In this document: one piece after another, positions 26,464-35,445 of the stretch | Numbering within the stretch: position 1 is the stretch's first letter | Layout of the letters: each line of letters starts with the position of its first letter | Source: JACKHO01 sp041398745 | GTDB taxonomy: Bacteria > Planctomycetota > Planctomycetia > Planctomycetales > Planctomycetaceae | Reading direction: 5' to 3' | NCBI GenBank assembly: GCA_041398745.1 | Contig: JAWKUB010000005.1 | Span: 620,001 to 684,000 of the forward strand | Length of the DNA stretch: 64,000 bases | Position numbers and translations under genes: made by a program | Notes under the pieces: generated by a model | Database searches by the model: none | Told to the model about the DNA's origin: nothing | Seen by the model: only the letters and a program-made list of their open reading frames with translations

Positions 26464-27484
26464 GAGCATTTTTCGAAATGGTATTCACCTGTCGTTGCGT
26501 GTTGTGGTAAGAGGGCTTCAGTCAAGGAGGACTGTGATGCCAAAACCACTGTCGATGGATTTGCGGGAACGGATAATGGACGCGTGTGATGCGGGAGAAT
26601 CGGTCCACGAGGTGGCCCAAAGGTTCGACGTTTCGGAACGCACGATTTACAACTGGATGGCGCTCAGGCGTGAAACGGGCGAATTGACGCCGCGCCAGGG
26701 AGACGTTGGACGGAAATCGAAACTCGATGATCGGAGAACCGAAATCGAGCAGGCGATTGATGAGAATTCGAGTCTCACGTTAGCTGGACTCATCGCACAA
26801 CTTTCGCTGTCAATTTCCCAGTCGGCCCTGTGGCAGACACTGAATCGATGGGGAATTACGTGGAAAAAAAGTCACGCACGCCGCAGAGCAGCTGCGACCT
26901 GACGTCCAGCAACAGCGGCGTTGGTGGGGCATTCTGACAAGTCGCTGGCGTGTGAATCAGTTGGTGTTTCTCGATGAAACCGGAGCCAACACAAAAATGG
27001 CACGCCGCCATGGTTGGGGAGCATCGTCCGCGCGGGTGATCGACCATGTTCCTCACGGACACTGGCAATCCAGCACGTTCGTCGCGGCCCTGCGAACCAC
27101 TGGACTGACAGCACCCACCGTTCTGGATGGTGCGATGAACGGGGATTTCTTTCTGGCGTACGTCGAGCAGCAACTTGTTCCCACGCTCAATCAAGGTGAC
27201 CTGGTCGTGATGGACAACCTCAGCAGTCACAAGCAGGCCGGCGTTCGTGACGCGATTGAATCAGTCGGTGCCGACCTGATGTTCCTGCCACCGTACTCAC
27301 CCGATTTGAATCCCATCGAGTTGGCCTTCTCGAAATTCAAAACCCTGCTCCGTCAATCCGCCGAACGCACCCGGGAAGCCCTGTGGAAACGCATCGGCCA
27401 ACTGCTCGACAATTCACAAAAACCGAATGCCAAAACTACATCCACCACTGCGGATATCGATGAAAACCATTTCGAAAAATGCTC
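26464..27484 (+). mobile_element. IS630-family insertion sequence, decayed
   Basis: The 1,021-bp element has near-perfect terminal inverted repeats (GAGCATTTTTCGAAATGGT at the left end, its complement at the right) and TA target duplications at 26462-26463 and 27485-27486, typical of IS630. It carries one transposase gene interrupted by two frameshifts. The right end lies exactly in the stop codon of the GH5-like gene. Confidence 0.9.
26537..27463 (+). pseudogene. IS630-family transposase, two compensating frameshifts
   Basis: The ATG at 26537 has AAGGAGG upstream. The first frame gives a helix-turn-helix N-terminus (MDLRERIMDACDAG, VSERTIYNWMALRRETGE). At the A7 run 26864-26870 a +1 shift is needed to continue as KVTHAAEQLRPDVQ and then LVFLDETGA (first Asp), VVMDNLSSHK (second Asp) and NPIELAFSKFK (Glu), a DD34E triad. 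Near 27413 one T seems lost; restoring it gives the usual family end ECQNYIHHCGYR and TGA at 27461-27463. The first shift could be programmed, but the second cannot easily be, so the gene is probably inactive. Confidence 0.8.
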
Positions 27485-29715
27485 TAACGAGCGCGCTTCA
27501 ACTCAAACTGCTTTCCCGAAAGTGCCTCCTTGGCAAACTGTCCCCAGTAGGGTGTGGGCGTGTAGCTCCAGTCAGAAATCATGATGGGCGACGCCTTGGG
27601 ATGCAGGCACCAGCCCGTCCAGTTGAGGCGGTGTTTCTGTACGAATCCCAGCATGTCGGGCACCCACGTGTATGGGTCTTCCTGATCGTCAGCCGGAATG
27701 AAGCCGAGCTTCTTGATGTCGGCTCCCAGCTCGCCGAGGAAAATGGGGTGCTGTTTCGCCGTGGCGAGAACCTTTTCTTCCCAACCCGTGTGCCAGTTAT
27801 ACGTGTGCCACGAGTACATAATGCCGTTGCCAGAGGAGTCAGTCAGCGCGTACCCCCGAGTAATGCCGGATAGGTCGTTACACCAGAAAACGCCGCCCGC
27901 GATGATGACATTCTTCGCACCCGTTGACCGTACAGCGTCGACGAGTCCCTGCATCCCGACCGATTCGAAACCCTGGTTGCGTCTCTTCTCTTCGTCCGTC
28001 AGAAATGCGGACTCGTCCTGGCCCTCCTTTTCGCCAATCCAGCCACCATTCCGCCACTGTTCCCACGTCACTCCGTGCGGCTCATTGAACACATCAAACA
28101 GCACGGCGGGATGGTCTTTGTACTGCTTTGCAAAATCCTTCCAGAAATCTGCATGCTCCAGCCTGGGCGCCCGGAAGCGATGCAGATCAATGGCCACATA
28201 AGCTCCGCGGTTCGCCGCCAACGTGATGATTTGATGAATAATCTCCCGGTACTCACGCCCACCATCCTGCTGGTATGCACTTTTGCCGTACCAGAAGGCC
28301 TCATTCATTGGCACACGCACGCAGTTGGCGTGCCACTCGTCAATCGCCACGACGACCGACTTAATCACCTGTCGATCGTGCGGCAGTGTCTCCAGTCCGC
28401 CGGCATTCACGCCCTGCAACCACACCTCTTCGCCCTCAACATTTTGCAGCCGATTTCCAGCCACATGCAGTTCAGATGGCCACTCCGCGCGGTTCGGCTC
28501 CTCGGGCGGTACATAACGGGCGGCAATTTCCTTTTCCCGCTGCTTCGCGGCGGCGAGCAATGCCTCCGGGCCGACCGGCTTCAGCACGAGGTCATCAAGG
28601 TCAAGCGTTCCCGCTTCAACCTGAAACAGGCTGGGCATCAACACCAGCGTGAGCGCGCCCTCAGGAACCAGGAACTGCGCCGAGCGTTCTACCCAGCCGT
28701 TGGTGTCCTTTGGCGTATAAGGTGGCGAAGGTTTCTGCGGCAGCTTCTTACCGTCGATACCGGTGAATTCCAGCATGATGCGCGCATCAAACCAAGGGGA
28801 ACTGCCACGCTTTAATCCACTCACACGCTGCCGCCACGACAGCTCTAACGCCTCTGTTCCCGCTGGAATGTCGAAGGTCCGATACGCCATCAACATCTCG
28901 CCAGGTTTGACTGATGTCATTCTGAGGAAATGATTCCCTGCTTCGTCCTCCCAGCTTCCCCCTTCTTTGAGTCGCCCCCAATCGTCGGGCCAGCCGTCCG
29001 CCTTTTTGACGTCGGTTTCGAAGTTTCCGTTCGAGATAAGAGAGCCATCGCGGGCGAGAATTGTTGCTGCTTTAGTGCGACGCTTTTCCGCATCGGCACG
29101 CTGCTTGGCCAGTCTCGCAGCTGCGGCTGCTTCAGCTGCTTCACGAATTGGTGCAGGATCAACCGGACGCAGTACAATGTCGTCCAAATCAAACGTTCCA
29201 CTCGTTACCTGAAACAGGCACGGCATGAACTTCAACGTCTTTGCGCCTTCTGGCACGAGGAACGTCGTCGACTTGGCCACCCAGCCGTTTGTGTCCTTTC
29301 CCGAGGCCGGAGCACCCGGCGTCGGCGTGACCTTCTCACGATTCGCATCCAGGAACTCCATCAGAATGCGGGCGTCGAACCACGACTGCTTCCCCACTTT
29401 GAGCCCACTAATGCGCTGCCTCCATGAAAGTTCAACCGCCTCCACTCCTTGCGGAATGGCGATTTCCTGATAGAGCATCACCATTTTATCGGGGGTTGCA
29501 CTGCTGAGCCTGAGGAAGTGGTTGCCCTCTTCTTCAATCCAGTCGCCGCCCGGTTCGACGCGAGCCCAACCATCGGGCCAGTGGTCTGCATTGGCATCCA
29601 CCTCAAAACTGCCGTCGGGCCCTATGCCTGTTTCAGCCTCCGATTGACCGAAAGCCGAAGTAGCCAACAGGCACAGCAAAAGTACAATCGGCAGTTGATG
29701 ATGGCAGCGAAACAT
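27484..29715 (-). CDS. Secreted GH5-type glycoside hydrolase with two N-terminal binding-like domains
   Basis: The ATG at 29715 gives 743 residues with a signal peptide ending TSAFGQ; the upstream extension to 29799 lacks leader character. Two homologous beta-sandwich domains (about residues 30-195 and 225-395) share GNHFLR, WRQR.SGLK and WFDARI.LEF, an internal duplication. The C-terminal domain is a (beta/alpha)8 hydrolase like family 5: LFDVFNEPHGVTW carries the acid/base Glu and PIFLGELGAD the nucleophile Glu. It probably cuts beta-glucan or mannan outside the cell. The stop codon TAG is made from the TA target plus the first base of the IS630 end. Confidence 0.8.
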   Translation of the reverse strand: MFRCHHQLPIVLLLCLLATSAFGQSEAETGIGPDGSFEVDANADHWPDGWARVEPGGDWIEEEGNHFLRLSSATPDKMVMLYQEIAIPQGVEAVELSWRQRISGLKVGKQSWFDARILMEFLDANREKVTPTPGAPASGKDTNGWVAKSTTFLVPEGAKTLKFMPCLFQVTSGTFDLDDIVLRPVDPAPIREAAEAAAAARLAKQRADAEKRRTKAATILARDGSLISNGNFETDVKKADGWPDDWGRLKEGGSWEDEAGNHFLRMTSVKPGEMLMAYRTFDIPAGTEALELSWRQRVSGLKRGSSPWFDARIMLEFTGIDGKKLPQKPSPPYTPKDTNGWVERSAQFLVPEGALTLVLMPSLFQVEAGTLDLDDLVLKPVGPEALLAAAKQREKEIAARYVPPEEPNRAEWPSELHVAGNRLQNVEGEEVWLQGVNAGGLETLPHDRQVIKSVVVAIDEWHANCVRVPMNEAFWYGKSAYQQDGGREYREIIHQIITLAANRGAYVAIDLHRFRAPRLEHADFWKDFAKQYKDHPAVLFDVFNEPHGVTWEQWRNGGWIGEKEGQDESAFLTDEEKRRNQGFESVGMQGLVDAVRSTGAKNVIIAGGVFWCNDLSGITRGYALTDSSGNGIMYSWHTYNWHTGWEEKVLATAKQHPIFLGELGADIKKLGFIPADDQEDPYTWVPDMLGFVQKHRLNWTGWCLHPKASPIMISDWSYTPTPYWGQFAKEALSGKQFELKRAR

Positions 29716-30212
29716 GAGCAGTTTTTCTAACGGAGCGGCATTGAGTACGGAGCGGCCCGAAACGGTCCTCTTTCGTACCAGCAGCATACCGATCCCCAAT
29801 TCCTGACGCGAATCAGTGTCATTGACAAAGGTACAACGGTTTCAACGGCTCCATTCTGTTTCAACCAACTTTTCGCAATCAAGCAAGATAGTGGTCATGG
29901 CTATTGTGAAGTGAGCGGGACAAACAGGAACAACAAATACCGAAAGCCCCGGCTGGACATGACAGTCCATTTCAAGATGCGGTGGCACAGACATTCCTGT
30001 CTGTGTTTTTCCCGACAACAGATCAGAGTCACTGATGTTTTGAAACGGCCTCAAATGCCAGCCATCATGCGACAGGCCATGAGTGCTTGTAGTTGCTTCG
30101 CTGAACCACATATTCCAGCAGGAATCAGAGATTGCGGTTCGCACTCACGACCGATAAGCTAATTGTGATACTTCTCACTTACAGCTTCTTACCTCAATCT
30201 GGCAGGTAATCG
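29716..30212. other. Intergenic region between divergent GH5 and DUF1501 genes
   Basis: In 497 bases I see one copy of the dispersed 20-bp palindrome (29986-30005) and nothing else I can name. Promoters for both flanking genes are expected here. Open frames have no coding signature. Confidence 0.5.
29986..30005. repeat. Dispersed palindrome, copy 2
   Basis: Same CACAGACATTCCTGTCTGTG 20-mer as at 5148 and 32017, here preceded by GGTGG and followed by TTTTTCC. The stem followed by T residues could act as a plus-strand terminator. Confidence 0.75.
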
Positions 30213-31556
30213 ATGCTCAGCTTTGGTCGTCCCTTTCAGCAAGATCTTATTCGCGTTCCCTCGCGTCGGTGGTTCCTGCAATCTGGCCTCGCTGCATTGG
30301 GAGGATTATCTCTTTCCCAAATGATGCAGTTGCAGGCTGCAGCGGGAAGTAATTCCAAAACGGGTGACCGCAAGTCTGTCATTCTGTTCTGGTTGTCGGG
30401 AGGGCCGAGTCATCTCGACATGTGGGACCCGAAGCCAGAGGCACCAACAGAAATTCGCGGTCCGTATTCGTCCATCCCCACGAAAATTCCTGGCGTTCGC
30501 TTCAGCGAACACCTGCCGCTCCAGGCCTCGATTGCAGATAAACTCTCCATCATTCGGTCAGTCGACTGCTCGGCCAGCAATCATACACCCATCACCATGC
30601 AAGCGGGGAACCCATTGGCACGCCGCACCAACGACGGGAAAGATGGTGCCGGCTATCCCTCGATGGGCTCGATTGCAGCGAAGTTTCGTGGGCCGAACGA
30701 CCGCGATCTCCCTGCGTTCGTCGGACTCGCCGACTCCTGGGCGTCCGACGTCTGGGAAGCCGGACACATGGGGACGGACTTTGCTCCCGTCAAAGGGAAC
30801 GAACTGAAAGGGAAGTTCGCCATTCCTGCGGGCCTGGAAGTGAGTCGCCTTCAAGACCGCCACCATATCCGGCAGCAACTGGACAACTTCGGCAAGACGA
30901 TTGAAAACAACGAAACGCTGACCCGCAACAATCAGTACACCCAACAGGCGTACGACCTGGTCCTCTCCGGCAAAATTGAAAAGGCATTCAACACCGACGA
31001 AGAGAGTGCGGAAACCAAAGCGGCCTATGGCAACGAGAGCATTGGCCAGAAAGCACTGCTGGCACGGCGGCTGGTGGAAGCCGGTGTCAGCTTTGTGCTG
31101 GTCAGTGGAGCGTGGGGATACTTTGACCACCACGGCGACAATGTCCGCTGGATGGGAATTGAGAAAGGGCTGACCCCACTCTTACCCCGAGTCGACCGCA
31201 CACTGCACACCCTCATTACCGATCTCGAAAATCGAGGAATACTCGACGACACACTGGTCTTGATGATGGGTGAATTCGGTCGGTCCCCGGTCATCAACAA
31301 AGAGGCCGGACGCGATCACTGGACCAACGTCATGTCCATGGTCGTCGCTGGCGGAGGACTCAACCACGGACAGGTCATCGGCTCGACCGATCGACGCGGC
31401 GGGTCAATCGAATCCAACCCGGTCCGCCCCCAAGACTTGGCCGCCACAACTTTCCGTCACTTGGGCATCCCCCTCGACTCCCACTGGATCAACAACCAGG
31501 GCCGCCCCATCCCCATCGTCACCGAAGGTGGCCGTCCCATTCCCGAACTGGGATAA
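30213..31556 (+). CDS. DUF1501 protein with a Tat-like signal
   Basis: The 447-residue protein starts with SRRWFLQSGLAALGGLSLSQ, a twin-arginine-type export signal. The body shows DUF1501 marks: SVILFWLSGGPSHLDMWDPK, IPGVRFSEHLPLQA, IRSVDCSASNHTPITMQAG and LMMGEFGRSP. DUF1501 is related to the alkaline phosphatase/sulfatase superfamily and is expanded in Planctomycetes, usually beside a PSD1/DUF1553 gene. Here no such partner is adjacent. The reaction is unknown. Full length. Confidence 0.9.
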   Translation: MLSFGRPFQQDLIRVPSRRWFLQSGLAALGGLSLSQMMQLQAAAGSNSKTGDRKSVILFWLSGGPSHLDMWDPKPEAPTEIRGPYSSIPTKIPGVRFSEHLPLQASIADKLSIIRSVDCSASNHTPITMQAGNPLARRTNDGKDGAGYPSMGSIAAKFRGPNDRDLPAFVGLADSWASDVWEAGHMGTDFAPVKGNELKGKFAIPAGLEVSRLQDRHHIRQQLDNFGKTIENNETLTRNNQYTQQAYDLVLSGKIEKAFNTDEESAETKAAYGNESIGQKALLARRLVEAGVSFVLVSGAWGYFDHHGDNVRWMGIEKGLTPLLPRVDRTLHTLITDLENRGILDDTLVLMMGEFGRSPVINKEAGRDHWTNVMSMVVAGGGLNHGQVIGSTDRRGGSIESNPVRPQDLAATTFRHLGIPLDSHWINNQGRPIPIVTEGGRPIPELG

Positions 31557-31599
31557 ACGTTCGTCGATGGCCATTTCAATTCAGTCAGGAGGGTGGCCA

Positions 31600-31953
31600 G
31601 TGAGGACTAGCAAAGTGCCTGGACAGCCAGCGTCACGTTGGCGATACGTTTTTTGGGGAGGACTGATTCTGGTTCTTGTAACGTGCCTGTATGCTGGCTC
31701 GTATCCTTTGGTGATACGAGTGGCTAGAGATGCCACGATTGAGGACAAGGAATATTATGTTTTCTATACTCCGAATGGAGGTTGGTGGAGGGTGTACGAT
31801 CCTCTTCATTGCGTTTTGGCGGCGAACCCGTCGACCTACGATGCATATCTGTGTTGGGCTAAGCTATTTGGAGTGGAGCGAGAATTCACCAATGCTGCCG
31901 TTGCGTGGGAAGTGGACAGGATGGTTGAGCGGGGGGAGTTCTGGGAAGATTAG
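31600..31953 (+). CDS. Single-pass membrane protein of unknown function
   Basis: The GTG at 31600 has a perfect AGGAGGG at 31587-31593 and gives 117 residues, so I prefer it to the ATG at 31567. One membrane helix (about residues 14-36, YVFWGGLILVLVTCLYAG) follows a short basic N-terminus. The extracytoplasmic part is aromatic-rich (YYVFYTPNGGWWRVYDPLH) and ends acidic. It lies 43 bases after the DUF1501 gene and may share its transcript. No family was recognised. Confidence 0.55.
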   Translation: MRTSKVPGQPASRWRYVFWGGLILVLVTCLYAGSYPLVIRVARDATIEDKEYYVFYTPNGGWWRVYDPLHCVLAANPSTYDAYLCWAKLFGVEREFTNAAVAWEVDRMVERGEFWED

Positions 31954-32492
31954 CGAGGTTAGAGGACAAAGCATTCAGCCAAGCAGGGTACGTTGTGCGT
32001 ACCTACCGCCGGGTGGCACAGACATTCCTGTCTGTGAATTCAGACTACAACTCCGGCGGCAGTCACGTAGGGCACGACTCCTGCCTGCCACTTCTAACGA
32101 GAGATAGAAATGCCGTGTGCCACGGACTCCCTGCCAGCCCGTGCTGAGTCGGGCATACGTAACGGGTGGCACGACATTACTGTTGATGCAGAATTGATCG
32201 CCACGATGAAGCACGGCAAGGCACGAAATTGACCATGTTACCTTTTGTGGCTTTTCCTGCTTTCTTGCGGCAAATCTCCTTTAAGCACAAGTAAGCCATT
32301 CAGGTAGTGCTTCGTCTACCTCTAATTGACTGGTGGCACAGATTGAAATCAGCACGCCCCTTCCTCAGGTCCGCGACTGGGATTGCCTATGCGACCGCTA
32401 CCAGTTCCGGTACGCCTGAGCTACCCGTTAAGTCGAGGAGCATAGTCACCCAGCTACGGATTAGCAGGCCCCTTCCCTTCCAGTTACTGGCC
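31954..32492. other. Intergenic region rich in degenerate repeats
   Basis: The gap of 539 bases contains one copy of the dispersed palindrome (32017-32036) and a degenerate relative near 32163 (GGGTGGCACGACATTACTG). Two similar tracts also occur (CACGCCCCTTCCTCAG near 32353 and AGGCCCCTTCCCTTCCAG near 32467). A tRNA-like D-arm on the minus strand lacks the rest of a tRNA. No gene is supported. Confidence 0.5.
32017..32036. repeat. Dispersed palindrome, copy 3
   Basis: Third exact copy of CACAGACATTCCTGTCTGTG, preceded by GGTGG as in copy 2 and followed by AATTCAG as in copy 1. Confidence 0.75.
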
Positions 32493-33674
32493 CTAATCGA
32501 TGACCAGGCCTTCCATCTGGATGACTTCCAGATCGCTCCCTTTCACCTGACGCAGTGTGCGGAGAGTGTCGTTGTTCCAGCGGGGGTCGGGAGCGCCGCT
32601 GATGTACCAGTCGCTCCCATTGTCGGCGAGAATCATGCCGTACTTTTTCAGGCACTTGAGAATGACTTGAGCCTCGGCGGGATAGTCTGAAATGTCGAAA
32701 TCCGCCTTAAGTCGGACGCGCATTCCCATGGGGGGCAGCAACGGGTTTTCATCGCGACTGGCGTGATGGCTCGCCGGCGCCACGTAAGCCCGGCGCGTTT
32801 TAGCGACGGTGAATCGTAACGCGTGCTTGATTTCGCCAAGTTCGACAGCCTCTTCATACCGGACCAGGCCGGGAAAAATTGGAAGGCCAGCGGCGTCAGC
32901 ACTGGTCCAGCCTTCTGGTCGCTTTGCGTTAGAATGCAAATCAAAAATGGCGCCAGAGTCGGCACGCCACATTTGTCCGTTGGCAATCGAGAAGGCGCGG
33001 AAGAGTTCATAGAGTTTGTGATTGTCTCGATCGACAATAATGACGTGTCGGTCGCCATCGATGTTTGGTGCACCTTCGACTGGTACGTCGGCAGGGATGG
33101 GATAAGGGCCGGGATCACTCTGGTCCCCATACGCGGTGAACGAAATGGGAACGAACTTTTGTTTTCCATCGACGACGTAATACGGAATGCCAATGGGGGC
33201 TCCATTCCACGTACCTGAACCAAAGTCGGGGAAGAGCGTTTTGTCGGCACCAATGGCCTTGATGATGACGTCGGACAAGACATCAACTTTGGCTGCATCA
33301 ACCGGTTGATTCCAGGCGTTGTCAGCCGGGAAAATCTGCATTCCACCGAGTGGCGAATTTGGCCCAAGTGCGGCGACCCCGTGCTGGGTTTTCGGTGGGA
33401 CGACTCGATTCTCCGTGTCTACAGTTTCTTCTTCGTCATTTGATGCCTCGGAAGAACCATCGGCCGTATTCGTCGCGCGTGGGTCCGACACGTCGGTGAT
33501 GTCATTGTCCGAGCGCAGGCGTTTCACGGCGTCATCAATCGAGTAGCTTTCCGCCGCTTTAGCCTCTTTTCGCAGCCATCCCTTCTCATGCACGACGAAG
33601 GCAACCATGCAGCAGAGGGTGAAGACTCCCAGTGCCATTACGTCGAGATTTTTTCGGAGGAATGAGAGAATCAT
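32493..33674 (-). CDS. Membrane-anchored protein of unknown function
   Basis: The 393-residue protein has an N-terminal anchor or signal (DVMALGVFTLCCMVAFVV, residues 11-28), an acidic low-complexity linker (about 45-95) and a conserved globular domain. Striking conserved-looking stretches are MQIFPADNAWNQPVD, RHVIIVDRDNHKLYELF and LPIFPGLVRYEEAVELGEIK then HALRFTV, ending with PPMGMRVRLKADFD. The same string of motifs is known from an unnamed family of secreted bacterial proteins, but I know no function. The start has no strong ribosome-binding site. Confidence 0.6.
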   Translation of the reverse strand: MILSFLRKNLDVMALGVFTLCCMVAFVVHEKGWLRKEAKAAESYSIDDAVKRLRSDNDITDVSDPRATNTADGSSEASNDEEETVDTENRVVPPKTQHGVAALGPNSPLGGMQIFPADNAWNQPVDAAKVDVLSDVIIKAIGADKTLFPDFGSGTWNGAPIGIPYYVVDGKQKFVPISFTAYGDQSDPGPYPIPADVPVEGAPNIDGDRHVIIVDRDNHKLYELFRAFSIANGQMWRADSGAIFDLHSNAKRPEGWTSADAAGLPIFPGLVRYEEAVELGEIKHALRFTVAKTRRAYVAPASHHASRDENPLLPPMGMRVRLKADFDISDYPAEAQVILKCLKKYGMILADNGSDWYISGAPDPRWNNDTLRTLRQVKGSDLEVIQMEGLVID

Positions 33675-33932
33675 TGTTTCTAAGACTCTTATTTGCGTTC
33701 ATCAGGGTTCTGCACCTACATATTGCCTCGGATTCACTGACAGGCAAGTTGTACATTTGACTGCTCTACCGGCTTGTGCAGAATCGAGAAATCGAACATG
33801 CGATTGGTACGTTTTTCGAGGCGAATTGGTTCTGTTGCTTTTTTGAAACATCGCCAAATCACACCTCGCCCTGAAATTGACTCAACCGTTAGAATAGGGA
33901 CCACGCATTTTATTGGTATCAGGAGGCAGCAA

Positions 33933-35384
33933 ATGGGCGAACAAATCGCCAAGGCAAGTAGCGACTGCCGCTTCGCGTTTCTGCTGATGCTGCTCTTTCA
34001 CGGTGGCCTGGTCAATTCGGGCACTGCACAAGACGGCCCCGCGCCCGTGGAGCCACCAGTCAGTTACGAGTTGGATGAACAGCGTCAACTGCTTGAATTC
34101 CTCACCAAACATGGAGGCGGGATTGTCGTTGCCGAGGCGGCATTGCAGCCCGTCATGTCGCGGGAGACGAAGGATAACGGTCCGGTGCAGGACCAAATTC
34201 TGGGCGCCTACGTCTTGGGGACACAATCAACCACGGCAAGTTCCAGTCTCGACTTGGTGCCGAACAACGAAAACGCCCGCTGGTTTATTCATTTGCGAGG
34301 AAAAACCCAGAACTGCACCACGAGCTACACCCCTCAGGCAATCATTCGGAGCCAGGGGGAGTACTTGTTTCAACTGAGCAAACAGGTGGACCTCACTGGC
34401 ACGACGGTCATGACTCGATCTCCAGCGGCGTTCATGGAGACGCATCAGCGCAATTTCGCTGCGCACACTCCGGCCGACACCATTCCACTGGTCGGGCCTC
34501 TGGTGGGAATGGCAGCCTTTATGGAAGCGGAGAACCGCCGGCCACTCGCTGAACGCATTGCCGCCCACAGGCTCACGGAACGAATCGCCCCAACGTTTAA
34601 TTCAGAGGCCGATGCGTCGCTCGTGCGACTGAACAACTCGCTGGCACAGCTTCGTGGAAAGTGGCCGAACGGAGTATTACAGCCGCCCACGATTCATTCC
34701 CGCTCAACGCAGTCAGCAGCGGCCTTGGCAATCGACCTTGGTGACCAATCTGTCACGACAGCTCAACTCGACTGGCCATTGGTGAACCCACAATCTGGCG
34801 TTGCAATATTGTTGTCTGAGCAGCGGCTGAATTCCTGGCTCGCGCGACTTCCCATTGCCGGTCAGCAGTTTCGCGACACCGACATCGACTTGCTCGTCAA
34901 TCGAATTCAAGGAAAGTCCGCATCTGGTCCCACCCTGCCTGGAGCCGGTCCAGGACAACTGGTTTCCCTGGCGACTCTCATTCTTGACGAACAGCGTCCA
35001 TTGGCCGTTCAGTTTCTCGATAACTACACGCTCCTCGAATTGCGGATGCGTGTACGTCCAGCGGTGGGTGACGAATTGCCGACGCAGGTAATACGTTTGC
35101 GATTTGATGTTCGACAGACGGAGTCCGCTTTCGAAATGAAAGCCAGCGTTGTGGAAGTTGTTCCGTTGCAGCCAGAACTCAGTCAAGTGGCCCACGACCT
35201 TGCTCGCAACGTACTCAAGCAGCAACTTGAGCAGCGGCTCAAACCAGTGTCGATTCCTCGACAAATTCCTGTGCCAGAAGCATGGAGTCAAACAGGGGTA
35301 AGCGGCATCGAGGTGAGTCAGTTCACATCCAGAAATGGATGGCTGTCCCTCGTGCTGCAGCCAAAATCGGCAACACCGGAATAA
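33933..35384 (+). CDS. Secreted protein of unknown function
   Basis: The ATG at 33933 is preceded by AGGAGG at 33921-33926 and gives 483 residues, which overrides the frame opening at 33774. A signal peptide (FAFLLMLLFHGGLVNSGTAQ) is followed by a mostly beta body with no recognised catalytic motif. About 60 residues before the end, LSQVAHDLARNVLKQQLEQR suggests an amphipathic helix. It is convergent with the peroxidase gene over a shared terminator. Function unknown. Confidence 0.6.
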   Translation: MGEQIAKASSDCRFAFLLMLLFHGGLVNSGTAQDGPAPVEPPVSYELDEQRQLLEFLTKHGGGIVVAEAALQPVMSRETKDNGPVQDQILGAYVLGTQSTTASSSLDLVPNNENARWFIHLRGKTQNCTTSYTPQAIIRSQGEYLFQLSKQVDLTGTTVMTRSPAAFMETHQRNFAAHTPADTIPLVGPLVGMAAFMEAENRRPLAERIAAHRLTERIAPTFNSEADASLVRLNNSLAQLRGKWPNGVLQPPTIHSRSTQSAAALAIDLGDQSVTTAQLDWPLVNPQSGVAILLSEQRLNSWLARLPIAGQQFRDTDIDLLVNRIQGKSASGPTLPGAGPGQLVSLATLILDEQRPLAVQFLDNYTLLELRMRVRPAVGDELPTQVIRLRFDVRQTESAFEMKASVVEVVPLQPELSQVAHDLARNVLKQQLEQRLKPVSIPRQIPVPEAWSQTGVSGIEVSQFTSRNGWLSLVLQPKSATPE

Positions 35385-35419
35385 AAAATCCGCTGGCCCA
35401 TACAGTAATCGGCCAGCGG
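35383..35419. terminator. Bidirectional terminator
   Basis: CCGCTGGCC (35390-35398) pairs with GGCCAGCGG (35411-35419). The A-tract at 35383-35388 becomes a T-tract for minus-strand transcripts. It sits between the convergent stops at 35384 and 35446 and can serve the peroxidase gene best. Confidence 0.75.
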
Positions 35420-35445
35420 ACGTTTCGTTTCTACTCGACGGAGAG

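Noticed and set aside
32340..32420. tRNA-like sequence on the minus strand (GGGTAGCTCAGG, resembling a D-arm)
   Set aside because: No matching D-stem partner, no anticodon arm and no GTTCRANNC T-loop could be found, so it is at most a remnant.
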